The notes under the pieces were generated by a model that made no database searches, was not told where the DNA came from, and saw nothing but the letters and a program-made list of their open reading frames with translations. Of a DNA stretch of 64,000 nucleotides, positions 18,032 through 26,453 are shown in pieces. The position numbers and the translations under genes were made by a program. Location: positions 171,810 through 235,809 of the forward strand of contig JABCZN010000005.1 in assembly GCA_013289665.1 (NCBI GenBank), read 5' to 3'. Source of the DNA: Acidobacteriota bacterium. Lineage in GTDB: Bacteria > Acidobacteriota > Terriglobia > Acidiferrales > UBA7541. Positions within the stretch are counted from its first letter, which is position 1, and each line of letters opens with the position of its first letter.

Positions 18032-19240
18032 TTAGTGGGCGGCGAGGGCCGGAGTTTCGGCCTTGATGTAGACGCCCAGGGCGGCGCCGACGCCGGCTCC
18101 CGGCGAGACGCGGTGGCCCTGGTCGCTGAGCGATTTTTCCATGGCGGCGAGGAGTTGCAGCACGAACGGCTTCTGGCTGCAGTAGCCCATCAGGCCGAGG
18201 CGCCAGATCTTGTCCTTGAGGGGGCCGAGGCCGCCGGCGATTTCGATGTTGAATTCGTCGAGAAGCTGGTTGCGGAACTTCAGATCGTTGACGCCGGACG
18301 GGATCATGACGGCAGTGACGGTCGCGAGGCGGTCCTTGGGATTTTCGACCAGCAGCTTCAGGTCCAACGCCTCGACGCCAGAAATCAGCGCGTGCTGGTT
18401 GAGCTTGTGCTTTGCCCAGCGCGCTTCGAGGCCTTCCTCGAGCACAATACGCATCGCCTCGCGCAGCGCATAAATCAGCGAGATCGGCGGAGTGTGATGA
18501 TAGAGGCGGTCCTTGCCCCAATAGTTCATGGCTGTTGAAAGATCGAAATACCAGCTTTGGACCTTTGATTTGCGATTGCGGAAGGCTTCCTCCGCGCGCG
18601 GGCTGACCGTGATGGGCGACATTCCCGGAGGCGCGCTGATCGCCTTTTGCGAGCCGCTAAAGCAAATATCGATTCTCTGCTTGTCCACATGGAGCGGCAC
18701 GGCGGCGAGGGATGCGACGGTGTCCACAACGAGCAGCGAGCCAAATTCATCCGCCACTTTGCGGAATGGATCGATCTCCGTGAGGACGCCGGAAGAAGTC
18801 TCACCCTGGGCGAGCCCGATCATTTTAATTTTGCGGCCCTTGGCCACCTTGCGCACATCTTCGGGGTCCACAGGCTTGCCGTAGGGAGCCTGCACAATGT
18901 GCACGGTCGCGGGCGTGTGCTGCGCGATCACGTACATGCGCTCGGAAAAGGTTCCATTGACGCAGCAGATCGCTTCATCGCCGGGTTCGAGCGAATTGAG
19001 CACGGCCGCTTCGATGCCACCCGAGCCTGAAGCCGAGAGCGGGAACGTCACGCGATTTTCCGTCTGGAAAATCTGGCGCAGCAGGGTCTGCGTCTCGTCC
19101 ATGCAGCCGCGGAACCAGGGATCCATGTGGCCCACGAGCTGGGTAGCCAGCGCGCGATAGACCCGGGGGTCGATGGAGGAAGGGCCCGGGGTCATCATCA
19201 GGCGGTTGGGGGGTTTTAGTTCACCGATGGGATTAGTCAT
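18032..19240 (-). CDS. class V aminotransferase, alanine-glyoxylate / serine-pyruvate type
   Basis: 402 residues from the ATG preceded by GAGG. Motifs include MTPGPSSIDPRVYRA at the N-terminus, SASGSGGIEAAVLN, and the PLP lysine in CFSGSQKAISAPPG. This matches the PucG/AGXT group, which moves amino groups between alanine or serine and glyoxylate or pyruvate. Some relatives act on (S)-ureidoglycine; no purine-catabolism genes are nearby, so the broader aminotransferase call is preferred. Monocistronic by context. Confidence 0.88.
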   Translation of the reverse strand: MTNPIGELKPPNRLMMTPGPSSIDPRVYRALATQLVGHMDPWFRGCMDETQTLLRQIFQTENRVTFPLSASGSGGIEAAVLNSLEPGDEAICCVNGTFSERMYVIAQHTPATVHIVQAPYGKPVDPEDVRKVAKGRKIKMIGLAQGETSSGVLTEIDPFRKVADEFGSLLVVDTVASLAAVPLHVDKQRIDICFSGSQKAISAPPGMSPITVSPRAEEAFRNRKSKVQSWYFDLSTAMNYWGKDRLYHHTPPISLIYALREAMRIVLEEGLEARWAKHKLNQHALISGVEALDLKLLVENPKDRLATVTAVMIPSGVNDLKFRNQLLDEFNIEIAGGLGPLKDKIWRLGLMGYCSQKPFVLQLLAAMEKSLSDQGHRVSPGAGVGAALGVYIKAETPALAAH

Positions 19241-19670
19241 TTCTTGACCTCGTAACAGATTCGCTTGCAACCGATCGATCGAGAACTACCAGTGTCCCGC
19301 AGGGGCCGGTGGGGGCGCAACCGACAAATTGGCTGGAGAGCGGAGCGTGAGGGGTGGAAAGGGGGGAGCGGCCCCGAATGAGAGAGGAGTATGGGGCAAG
19401 TGCTCTCTGGAGGAATTGGTTGGACCGGTGCGCGGGTGGCACCCCCCCTTTTTTCTGAAGTTAGGGGAACGAGTGAAGTTGCGCGCGAGGCGACCCCTAA
19501 CGAACCTGACCATTTTCAATTCATGTCAAGACCACAGGGGGAGGGTAGTCGGGTCATACCGTGGTTCGTTCCCAAACCGGCCCGCATCTGGCGGGCAAGC
19601 AGAAGGCGGCCGCTACAAAATCCATGAGGCCCGCCTATCGGGGCGGCGGGCTGGCTTCAAAAGACCAGCG
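19241..19670. other. intergenic region, no gene seen
   Basis: This 430-base gap separates the starts/stops of two minus-strand genes. It holds the long leader of the aminotransferase, a homopolymer stretch of 8 C followed by 6 T after a small GGTGC/GCACC hairpin, and a TGTAG-headed palindromic repeat near its right end (listed separately). The short ORFs reported here lack starts with ribosome sites and have poor codon use. No RNA family was recognised. Confidence 0.5.
19581..19617 (-). repeat. REP-like palindromic element, copy 1
   Basis: Read on the minus strand it begins TGTAGCGGCCGCCTTCTGC and continues into a perfect GCCCGC/GCGGGC hairpin. The TGTAG head plus GC-rich palindrome recurs at 21.1, 41.3, 45.9 and 58.4 kb. 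Confidence 0.45.
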
Positions 19671-20558
19671 CTACATTGAGGAATGAGGAAGGGCGGCGGA
19701 GGTGTCGAAGGATTGGCCTTCGGCTAGGACGTGCTCGGGGACGCGGCGGAGTTCGCGGACGAGGCGGAACCAGGAGAGGAGCTTCAGGCCGTAGTAGGTG
19801 AGATCGATCTCCCACCAGTAGAAGCCCTGGCGGGCGGAGGCCATGAAATAGTGGTGGTTGTTGTGCCAGCCTTCGCCGAGGGTGACGAGGGCGAGGAGCC
19901 AGTTGTTCTTGCTGGTGTCGGCGGTGGGGAAGCGGCGGTTGCCGAAAATGTGCGAAAGCGAATTGATGGTGAACGTGCCGTGCCAGAGCAAGACGGTGCT
20001 CAGGAAAAAGCCCCATATCAGCAGAGGCCAGGAACCGATGAGCCACAAGGTGACTGCCAGAACGGTCGGTGGGACCATGTGGTACTTGTTCAGCCAGCGG
20101 AGCTCCGGGAACTTGGCGAAGTCGCCGATGTAGTCATAGCGCGTGTCGTTGTAGCGGTCAGAAAGGATCCAGCCGATGTGCGACCACCAGAAGCCGAAAA
20201 GGGTCGGGGAGTGCAGATCCTCTTCGAGATCGGAATAGCGGTGATGGTGGCGATGGTGCGCCGCCCACCAGAGAACGCCCTTTTGCGTGGAAGACATGGC
20301 CATCCAGGCGATGACGAACTGAAACCAGCGGCTGGTTTTGAACGACCGGTGGGAAAAATAACGGTGATAGCCGGCGGTGACGAAGAACATTCTGACTTCG
20401 TAGAGCGCCAAAGCGGTGATGAGATAGGACCACTTGAACGGAAAAAAGAAGATGCCCAGCGCAGCGACGTGGATCAGGCCGAAAGGGACCAGAGAAATCA
20501 GGTGGAGACGCGCCCCATTGGGGAGAGGGATAGACAGGGGTCTTGCAACAGAGGCCAT
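19671..20558 (-). CDS. membrane fatty acid desaturase (delta-9 acyl-CoA desaturase type)
   Basis: 295 residues with four membrane segments and the three His boxes of the membrane desaturases: HRYFSHR, HHRHHHR and HNNHH. This set and its spacing match the stearoyl-CoA/delta-9 family, which uses a di-iron centre and O2 to insert a cis double bond, here presumably to adjust membrane fluidity. No fused cytochrome b5 or ferredoxin partner is visible nearby. AGGAG lies ten bases before the ATG. Confidence 0.92.
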   Translation of the reverse strand: MASVARPLSIPLPNGARLHLISLVPFGLIHVAALGIFFFPFKWSYLITALALYEVRMFFVTAGYHRYFSHRSFKTSRWFQFVIAWMAMSSTQKGVLWWAAHHRHHHRYSDLEEDLHSPTLFGFWWSHIGWILSDRYNDTRYDYIGDFAKFPELRWLNKYHMVPPTVLAVTLWLIGSWPLLIWGFFLSTVLLWHGTFTINSLSHIFGNRRFPTADTSKNNWLLALVTLGEGWHNNHHYFMASARQGFYWWEIDLTYYGLKLLSWFRLVRELRRVPEHVLAEGQSFDTSAALPHSSM

Positions 20559-20837
20559 CGAACTTGAGCTCCTGCGCGGATCGGCCGCGCGATTGTGGTT
20601 GATGCGCGCAAGAGTCGAGTGAGCTCGGCGCCAAAAACTACACTTTCAGTCTACGGGGCGTGGGTGCGGGGGTCAACTTGACTAAAGTACAGGTGTGACG
20701 AGAGGTCACACGGGCCCCACGCCTTGAATCACGGGGGAAGAGGCTCGGAGGCGGTTCAGGGTGACGCGCGGTAGGAACATTCGCGGGGGTTGTGCTATCG
20801 TGCCTTTGGAATACTCAGGAGAGGAGCGTCACTTCGC

Positions 20838-21107
20838 ATGGCTGAACGTCCCGTACTGGTTGGCTTGATTCCGCAGGCTGTGGTTCTCGATCCAGGGGAT
20901 CAGGTCAGCTGGCTTTCCGATGCGGGCAACCTGCGCGTGGAATTCGACGCCAACCGCTGCCCTTTTTCCTCGAACGTGTTTCAGGTGCCTGCAGGCATGC
21001 GTTTGCTGAGCGGGCCGGCCATCGCCGGAACGAAGCCGGGGAGCTTCAAATACCGGCTGTGGCTGAACGACCAGATGGTCGGGCGCGGTGAAGTGATCGT
21101 GCGATAG
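20838..21107 (+). CDS. small soluble protein, possibly cupredoxin-like fold
   Basis: 89 residues from the ATG at 20838, with GGAGAGGAG upstream. The sequence is beta-rich (AVVLDPGDQVSWLSD, GSFKYRLWLNDQMVGRGEVIVR) and contains 'GDQVSWLSD' and 'CPF', which resemble the strand pattern of small cupredoxin-like domains, but a full copper site (His-Cys-His-Met) is missing. No signal peptide is present, so it would be cytoplasmic. Function unknown. Confidence 0.6.
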   Translation: MAERPVLVGLIPQAVVLDPGDQVSWLSDAGNLRVEFDANRCPFSSNVFQVPAGMRLLSGPAIAGTKPGSFKYRLWLNDQMVGRGEVIVR

Positions 21108-21120
21108 GAATGGAGCATAG

Positions 21121-21138
21121 GCTGAAGCCGGTGCTACC
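21121..21138 (-). repeat. REP-like element, copy 2
   Basis: On the minus strand this reads GGTAGCACCGGCTTCAGC, with CCGGCTTCAGCC-type symmetry. It has the same GTAG head as the other copies and sits in an intergenic space between convergent genes. Confidence 0.35.
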
Positions 21139-21184
21139 GGGACGCGGCGAAGTGATCGCGCTCTAGATTCACGAGGGAAAGGCG

Positions 21185-21205
21185 GGCCCCGACCGGGTCG
21201 GGGCC
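21185..21205. terminator. very stable hairpin between convergent genes
   Basis: GGCCCCGACC and GGTCGGGGCC form a perfect 10-bp stem around a single central base, placed between the convergent 20.8-kb gene and the ComEA-like gene. No U-tract follows, so it would act as a transcript 3' barrier rather than a textbook terminator. Confidence 0.5.
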
Positions 21206-21225
21206 GGCAGAAGAACGAGGGAAAG

Positions 21226-21543
21226 TTACTTCTGTTTGGCGATGATCAGGTCCTTGATCTTGTCGTAGGTGGCCTGGGGAATGATGTTTCTTTTGACCAG
21301 GTCGGTTTTCTTGGCATAGGGACGGCCATCCATGATTTTCTTGGAATAGGCCGCGCCGATTCCCGGCAGGGCATCCAACTGTTCTTTTGTGGCGCTGTTG
21401 ATATCCAGCAACTTGGCGGCCGCAGGCTTTGCTGCGGGCGCGGTCGTGCTTGGGGTCTGGGGCCGAGGCTGGGACAGAACGATCCCGACGCCCAGCGCGA
21501 GTAAGAGAGCCAACACGAGGACGCGGCCGATAGTCTTGTTCAT
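21226..21543 (-). CDS. secreted ComEA-like helix-hairpin-helix protein
   Basis: 105 residues: a signal peptide or anchor ([17 protein letters not shown]), a Pro/Ala linker, and one HhH DNA-binding domain with the motif [25 protein letters not shown], followed by the [16 protein letters not shown] tail. ComEA proteins bind incoming DNA in the periplasm, but many small HhH proteins of this size in Acidobacteriota are found outside competence operons. The degenerate sequence immediately upstream was probably its operon partner. Confidence 0.85.
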   Translation of the reverse strand: MNKTIGRVLVLALLLALGVGIVLSQPRPQTPSTTAPAAKPAAAKLLDINSATKEQLDALPGIGAAYSKKIMDGRPYAKKTDLVKRNIIPQATYDKIKDLIIAKQK

Positions 21544-21591
21544 TTCGCTTTCTCCTTTTAATAAGTTGAGCCCATTTCGGACTGGGAAAAT

Positions 21592-21778
21592 TCATCGCTT
21601 TAGGGGAAGGGCGATACCCGGCCTTGATGGCGTCCGCCTCGGTCATCGATCTGCCTTGCTTGGTCTTGCCAGAATAGCGGCTGCCCGGTTTGAGGTAGAT
21701 TCCCTTCACCGGCTGCTGTCCAGGCTCTCTGGCTGGCGCAAGGATAACGGGTGCTCTGGGCGGGTGGCAGAAGAGCAA
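21592..21778 (-). pseudogene. remnant of a small 'sunset'-type domain protein upstream of the ComEA-like gene
   Basis: One minus-strand frame reads GIYLKPGSRYSGKTKQGRS followed by MTEADAIKAGYRPSPK. This closely resembles short acidobacterial secreted proteins with a PGxRYYGKTxxGxYMTEADAxxAGYRP core that often sit beside HhH proteins. Here it has no recognisable signal peptide, and the frame runs on past the expected end into the ComEA-like gene; a one-base shift would give the expected Lys-Arg-stop at 21592. I interpret it as a decayed gene. It could instead be a sequencing error. Confidence 0.45.
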
Positions 21779-22015
21779 AAAAAATTAGCCCCGGCTCTTT
21801 TTGACCGGAAATTGGGGAGATGATGTGCGAGGGACGACGCGAAGTCAAGCAGGGATTCGAGCAGGCCCGGAGCGCGCGGGCTGAAAGCAAATTCGGGCGG
21901 CCGATCGATCAGGAGCAGTGCGCCCGGAATGCCATTCGATGGCCGGCGAAGCGCTTAACGTGGTCAGACTGGCCTGCAGAAAGGGAGCGCGTGTCCCCTG
22001 CCGAAGAGGCTTCAC

Positions 22016-22441
22016 TCAGTCGCCGGCGAGCTGGACCCGGCCGGACTCCACAGATTCCGCCAGTCCGCGGCGCATGAAGCCCAACGCGGAGGCGGGTGCG
22101 TCGCGCTCTGGCTCGAGCGATAGAATTGCCGACTTTCGGGGGAATTCGTTGCGGCGATCGATCTGCAAGCCCGCGTCCTTCAGGAATTCAGCGGAAAAAG
22201 CCATGTCTTCGGCGCGGTCCACGCCCCAGAACCATAGCTTTTCCTCGTTGCGCTGCAGGAAGTGCAGCGACTCGCCGAGCTTCTTCATCGCCCGATCAAA
22301 CGAGGAGGCCAGGAAGAATACGCCCAGCGACCAGGAGTGCCGGGGGTATTGGACCCGCATCCGAATGCAGTATTTGCCGTTCTGGTTCTTTTCGATGCTG
22401 CAGCGGTAGTCGTTGCGAGACTGAGAACTACGTCCTGCCAT
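22016..22441 (-). CDS. hypothetical protein
   Basis: 141 residues from the ATG with AAAGGT upstream (MAGRSSQSRNDYRCSIEK). The first half looks like a compact beta fold (GKYCIRMRVQYPRHSWSLGVFFLASSF), the second is helical and basic, with a middle segment LWFWGVDRAEDMAFSAEFL. The N-terminal part reads somewhat like a PilZ-type or surface-charge domain but lacks the RxxxR and D/NxSxxG motifs. Conservation unknown. The gene sits between the ComEA-like locus and the foldase with long untranslated flanks. Confidence 0.55.
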   Translation of the reverse strand: MAGRSSQSRNDYRCSIEKNQNGKYCIRMRVQYPRHSWSLGVFFLASSFDRAMKKLGESLHFLQRNEEKLWFWGVDRAEDMAFSAEFLKDAGLQIDRRNEFPRKSAILSLEPERDAPASALGFMRRGLAESVESGRVQLAGD

Positions 22442-22615
22442 GGAATTCAACCTTTGCCGGCGGATATGCTGCGGCCTCAATTGGAATGCCGAGGAAGCTG
22501 GAGGGAGTGAGCAGACCAAACTCCGCCATTAGAACCAGCTCATTCGGACAAGTTAGGTTACCGAGCGGGACCCGGCATGGCAAGGGGGTGTGTCCTTAAA
22601 GTTTAACTTATTTAT

Positions 22616-24571
22616 TTACTGTGAGATAGGGAAGTTTTTGGAGCTGCCAAAGTCTCCGAATACAGCCATTTTCTCCGGGTAAAGCTTCAACTTGCCTTCC
22701 TGCTTCAAGCGGTCATTGAGCGAGGTTTGGAAGGCACTGAATGCCAGTTCGCGCTTCTGTTTGAGCAGATTGTCGGTGATTTCCTTCTTCTGCTTTTCGA
22801 AATCGGCGGGATTCGCTTCTTGGTGCTCCACAACCTGATAGACCGCCCAGTTTGAGCCGAGGCCGAGAGGCGGTCCGACCTGTCCGACTTTCAGGGAGAA
22901 GGCCGGGGCCAGCTGTTTTCCGCTGCCGAGATTGGCTATCGAACCGTTCCGCGCGAACAGATCGCTCGTTTTGGGGTCAAGCCCGAGCGCTTTGGCGGCT
23001 GCGGCAAACTTTTCGCCCGCCTTCAGCCGCGTCGCCAAATCATTCGCCTTCGACCGGGCAAGTTCGTTGGACTTCTGTTGCTTCAAAGCCGTGACGACCT
23101 TATCCCGCACCTCTTCCAATGTCCCTTGATGCGCCGGCAGGGACTGTTGGAGTGACAGAACCAGGTAACCGCGGTCGGTCCGCAGCGGCAGGCTCAGATC
23201 GCCCGGGCGGAGCTGGAAAATCTCGTCCTTCACTTCCTGGCCGTTGCCCAATTCCAAAACCGGCTCGCCCGGGCCCACCGGGTGGGTCTCGGCGATGGCC
23301 AGGTGATACTTCTGCGCCAGTTGATCGAGGGTGGTCTTGTTGGACTGGCGGATATCGGCGGAGATCTGGTCGGCGGTCGCGGAGGCCTGCTGGTCGACCT
23401 TGTTGAGCAGGAAATTGGGGCGCATGGCGTCTTTCACTTCGTCGAAAGTCTTGGTGTGGGCCGTTTCCTTGTCCAGGACTTTAATGATGTGAAAACCATA
23501 CTGGGTCTTGATCAGGTCGGAAATCTCGCCATTCGACAAGCTGAACGCCGCCTTTTCGAACTCCGGCACGGTCTGGCCCTGTACCAGCCAGCCCAGATCG
23601 CCGCCCTTGGCTTTCGAGCCCGGATCTTCGGAATACTTTTTGGCGAGGTCCTCGAAGTTGGCGCCCTTCTTTTTAGCCTGGGCCAGGATGTCTTCGGCCT
23701 TCTTCTTGATTTCGGCGACTTCCGCGTCGGTCTTGCCGCCCACGGTCATCAGCAAAATGTGCTCGGCGTGAACACGATTGGGCACCTGATACTGCTGAAT
23801 ATTCTGCTGGTAGACCACCTTCAACTGGTCATCTGTAACGACAGTGTTCTGGCGGAGCTGGGCCAGGTCCAGCAGAGCGTAGCGCACCACGCGTTTTTCC
23901 GGAATCTGGAACTTGGCCTTGTTCTGTTCGTAGTAGGCCTTGATGTCGCTGTCCGAGGGGACAATCTTGGACTCAAGATCCTCAGGCTTGATCAGCGCAT
24001 AATCCAGCTTCACCTTTTCGTTCTGGAGCTTGAACTCTTCCTGAATTTCCGCCGGGCTGGCGCTGATGCCGTCGGTGATCAGCTTACGGAACTTTTCCTC
24101 CACCAGGCCTTGCTTCACCAGATCTTCAAAAACCGGCACGGTCAACTGGAACCGGGACTGTACTTCGCGGGCGTAGGCGTCCAGGCCCACAAACGAGTCG
24201 CCATTGAAGGCTGTGGGCACGTATTGCTTGATGCGGTCGGCGCGTTCCTGGTCGCTGACGGCAATGCCCAAGCGCATGGCCTCAAACGCAACTTCCTTTT
24301 GAAAGACCAGCTGGTTCAGGATGTTCCTGGCATAGAGGCCTTCGAGCGGCTTGGGGATGGGATTCCGGCGGCGGATTTCGTCAAGTTGCTGGCGCACCTC
24401 TGCCATCGTTACGGTCTGGTCGCCCACTTTGGCCAGCACATCGGTTGCGCCTTCGGTGGTATTGGTGCCCTGGGGCACGAGGTAGAGCAGCATGCTGAGT
24501 GCGATAATCGCGATGAAGACGCCGAACAGTACTCGGACGCCGGTCTTCTGGTTGTCAAATACGCCAGCCAT
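22616..24571 (-). CDS. PpiD/SurA-type periplasmic peptidyl-prolyl isomerase
   Basis: 651 residues. An N-terminal membrane anchor (VLFGVFIAIIALSMLLYLV) is followed by a SurA_N-like chaperone region (about 45-250), one parvulin domain (about 265-365, with VHAEHILLMT and GGDLGWLVQGQTVPEFEKAAF, GFHIIKVLDK), then a second PpiC-like segment and a helical C-terminal region. This is the single-anchor PpiD arrangement, helping outer-membrane proteins fold after Sec export. AGGAGA precedes the ATG. It stands alone on its strand. Confidence 0.88.
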   Translation of the reverse strand: MAGVFDNQKTGVRVLFGVFIAIIALSMLLYLVPQGTNTTEGATDVLAKVGDQTVTMAEVRQQLDEIRRRNPIPKPLEGLYARNILNQLVFQKEVAFEAMRLGIAVSDQERADRIKQYVPTAFNGDSFVGLDAYAREVQSRFQLTVPVFEDLVKQGLVEEKFRKLITDGISASPAEIQEEFKLQNEKVKLDYALIKPEDLESKIVPSDSDIKAYYEQNKAKFQIPEKRVVRYALLDLAQLRQNTVVTDDQLKVVYQQNIQQYQVPNRVHAEHILLMTVGGKTDAEVAEIKKKAEDILAQAKKKGANFEDLAKKYSEDPGSKAKGGDLGWLVQGQTVPEFEKAAFSLSNGEISDLIKTQYGFHIIKVLDKETAHTKTFDEVKDAMRPNFLLNKVDQQASATADQISADIRQSNKTTLDQLAQKYHLAIAETHPVGPGEPVLELGNGQEVKDEIFQLRPGDLSLPLRTDRGYLVLSLQQSLPAHQGTLEEVRDKVVTALKQQKSNELARSKANDLATRLKAGEKFAAAAKALGLDPKTSDLFARNGSIANLGSGKQLAPAFSLKVGQVGPPLGLGSNWAVYQVVEHQEANPADFEKQKKEITDNLLKQKRELAFSAFQTSLNDRLKQEGKLKLYPEKMAVFGDFGSSKNFPISQ

Positions 24572-24766
24572 TCCAGATGTCTCCTGAGGTGGTGACCAAA
24601 CTTTAGATTATAGAGGATTGCGGCCAAAACCCACAAATGAAGTTAGCGGGAAGGCCGGCCCCCAGACTGCATCCGGTAGTCCGGAGAGGCAAAGTGTCTA
24701 TTATTGGTTGGCGGAGTGGACACGCCCCGGGAGGTTGAAGTCGTCGATTATCGCCTGGAGGACGAA

Positions 24767-24856
24767 ATGGCTAAAAAACGGAAGCCTGTCCGTCCGGCGA
24801 AGATCCTTCCGAAAGAGTCCAGGAAGCCCAATCGAACTGCCGGCGTCCCGGAGTGA
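24767..24856 (+). CDS. very short basic peptide
   Basis: A 29-codon ORF (MAKKRKPVRPAKILPKES...) with an excellent GGAGG five bases before the ATG, placed divergently from the foldase and convergent to the deaminase. Eleven of 29 residues are Lys or Arg. It is below the length cut of the ORF track. Similar tiny basic proteins exist in many bacteria but I cannot assign a family. The ribosome site and the codon choice are the only support. Confidence 0.4.
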   Translation: MAKKRKPVRPAKILPKESRKPNRTAGVPE

Positions 24857-24863
24857 GGGGGCA

Positions 24864-25367
24864 CTACCTGGCCCTGTAACTGAACAGCTTTTGGCATTCT
24901 TTGCGAAGAAAGCCGCCGACGACGGGGATCGGGTGATTGCCCCTCTCGAAGACGAACCGGCAGGAGATCAGGCACGCTCGCCATTTATAAACTTCGTTGC
25001 CGTGCTTCGAGCCGTAGGCGTCAATGTCTTCCTGCGAAACTCCGTAAACCACGGCGCCAATTTTAGACCAGACGCAGGCGCCGGCGCACATGGCGCAGGG
25101 CTCGTGCGTGGAGTAGAGCACAAAGTCGGGAAGGTAGCGGCCATAACCGCTCGAGACGTATTTAAGCATTTCCAGTTCGACGTGCTTGATGCTCGATCCC
25201 GAAGTCTTCACCCGGTTGCCTGCGCTCGCGATGATCGACTCGCTCTTGCCGACCACGCGCGTAATGACCGCGCCAATCGGATAGTCGCCGCGGTCGCCGG
25301 CGCGTTTTGCTTCCGCGATGGCAAGCTCCATGAACTTCTTTTTGGCTTTATACGAAGTAGGGATCAT
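24864..25367 (-). CDS. cytidine/deoxycytidylate deaminase-family protein
   Basis: 167 residues with the CDA-superfamily zinc site: HVE in SSIKHVELEML and PCAMCAGACVWSKI. The PCxxC motif and the following arrangement match the guanine deaminase/tRNA adenosine deaminase-like (CMP/dCMP) group. Replacement of the common HAE by HVE keeps the catalytic His and Glu. A C-terminal RACLISCRFVFERG segment is unlike TadA, so the substrate is open; a nucleoside deaminase is most likely. Confidence 0.8.
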   Translation of the reverse strand: MIPTSYKAKKKFMELAIAEAKRAGDRGDYPIGAVITRVVGKSESIIASAGNRVKTSGSSIKHVELEMLKYVSSGYGRYLPDFVLYSTHEPCAMCAGACVWSKIGAVVYGVSQEDIDAYGSKHGNEVYKWRACLISCRFVFERGNHPIPVVGGFLRKECQKLFSYRAR

Positions 25368-25537
25368 GCCACCAGATTATATGCGTTTTTACGAACGTTT
25401 CCCGGCCTGGCCGCAGCGTCCCTGTCAACCCGCGCGCGGTCGAGAGAAAGCGATCGAACACCGAGTGTAGTGAAACGAGGTTCCTGGCGGCTAGAAGCGA
25501 ACGAAATTGGGTCCGGGGCCGGAGTGGCCGCAGACAC

Positions 25538-26314
25538 TTACGGGGAAGTCTGTGGTGCGGCCGAGGCAGCCTTGTCTCCTCTGGGATTTCCACGTGTCCG
25601 CCAGTAGGGCAGGAACACCAAGGCACGGGCAATCCAGACAACAGCAAGAACGTAAAGACCGCCAAAAGACGGGCGCAGGTTTGCAGAATCAGATGAGCCG
25701 AAAAGGTCGTCGACGAACGGAAATCCTAACCCGAACACAACAATCGTGCCCAGGGCAAGTAGCGTATTGAGAAAAAATCGCGGACAAGATATTGGCCGCG
25801 AACAAGGGCTCGCGGCGACGTGGAAGTAACCTGATCAAACTCCGGGACCCCCCAGTTTTGCCCGGCTGATCCGGCGGAAACCAGAACCGGATTCGAAGAA
25901 GGCGGCCGGAGAGCCTGCCAATTCTGAAGGTCGTCCGCCAATTGGCGCGTCTTGACCGCCATTTGAGCCATGGAGCTCCCACCCAGCGGGCGTAGATTGA
26001 ATACGGCCTCTTGGCCGGCGGTCCCGCCAGGCGATATACACGGATGGGGTCGTGAACCATCCGGTCGGGCCTGGACCTAGATAAATTGAGGAAATGTCCC
26101 CGCGCGCCAAGCTGAACTCTGATTCCTCACCTTGATACGACAGGAGTTCAGGCGTGAGGATCATGAATCCCAGATCCCAAGCCCAGTTCCTCTCATAGAC
26201 CCGCGGACCTGAATCCGGGGCCAGGCCCACGAAAAGACTGTGATTCTCTATACGGCCGGTGCTTTCCCTTCGGAGTTTCCGACGCAGCAACTGCTCCATC
26301 TTTTTTCCTTCGGT
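25538..26314 (-). pseudogene. frameshifted remnant of a membrane protein (M48-peptidase-associated type)
   Basis: Three reading frames join into one coherent protein. Frame 1 reads MEQLLRRKLRRESTG to SVYIAWRDR; a shift near 26010-26020 moves to QEAVFNLRPLGGSSMAQMA and on to LVRDFF; a second shift in the T6 run (A on the plus strand, 25772-25777) moves to NTLLALGTIVVFGLGFPFVDD and a final helix VLAVVWIARALVFLPYW. The N-terminal part looks truncated too. I recall this sequence type as the C-terminal half of acidobacterial M48-like membrane peptidases, but no HExxH is left. Frameshifts could be sequencing errors. Confidence 0.6.
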
Positions 26315-26453
26315 CAGAAAACAGGATTGCCTGGTTCGACGTATATTCAATAAGGGCCTCAGCCCGGGGGAGATTACTTTCCTCCGGGGGCACAAGAGAG
26401 GCTGAAGGGATGGCCGTTTGTCTAAGGCGATTCACGTGAAGGAGTTTTTCTGG

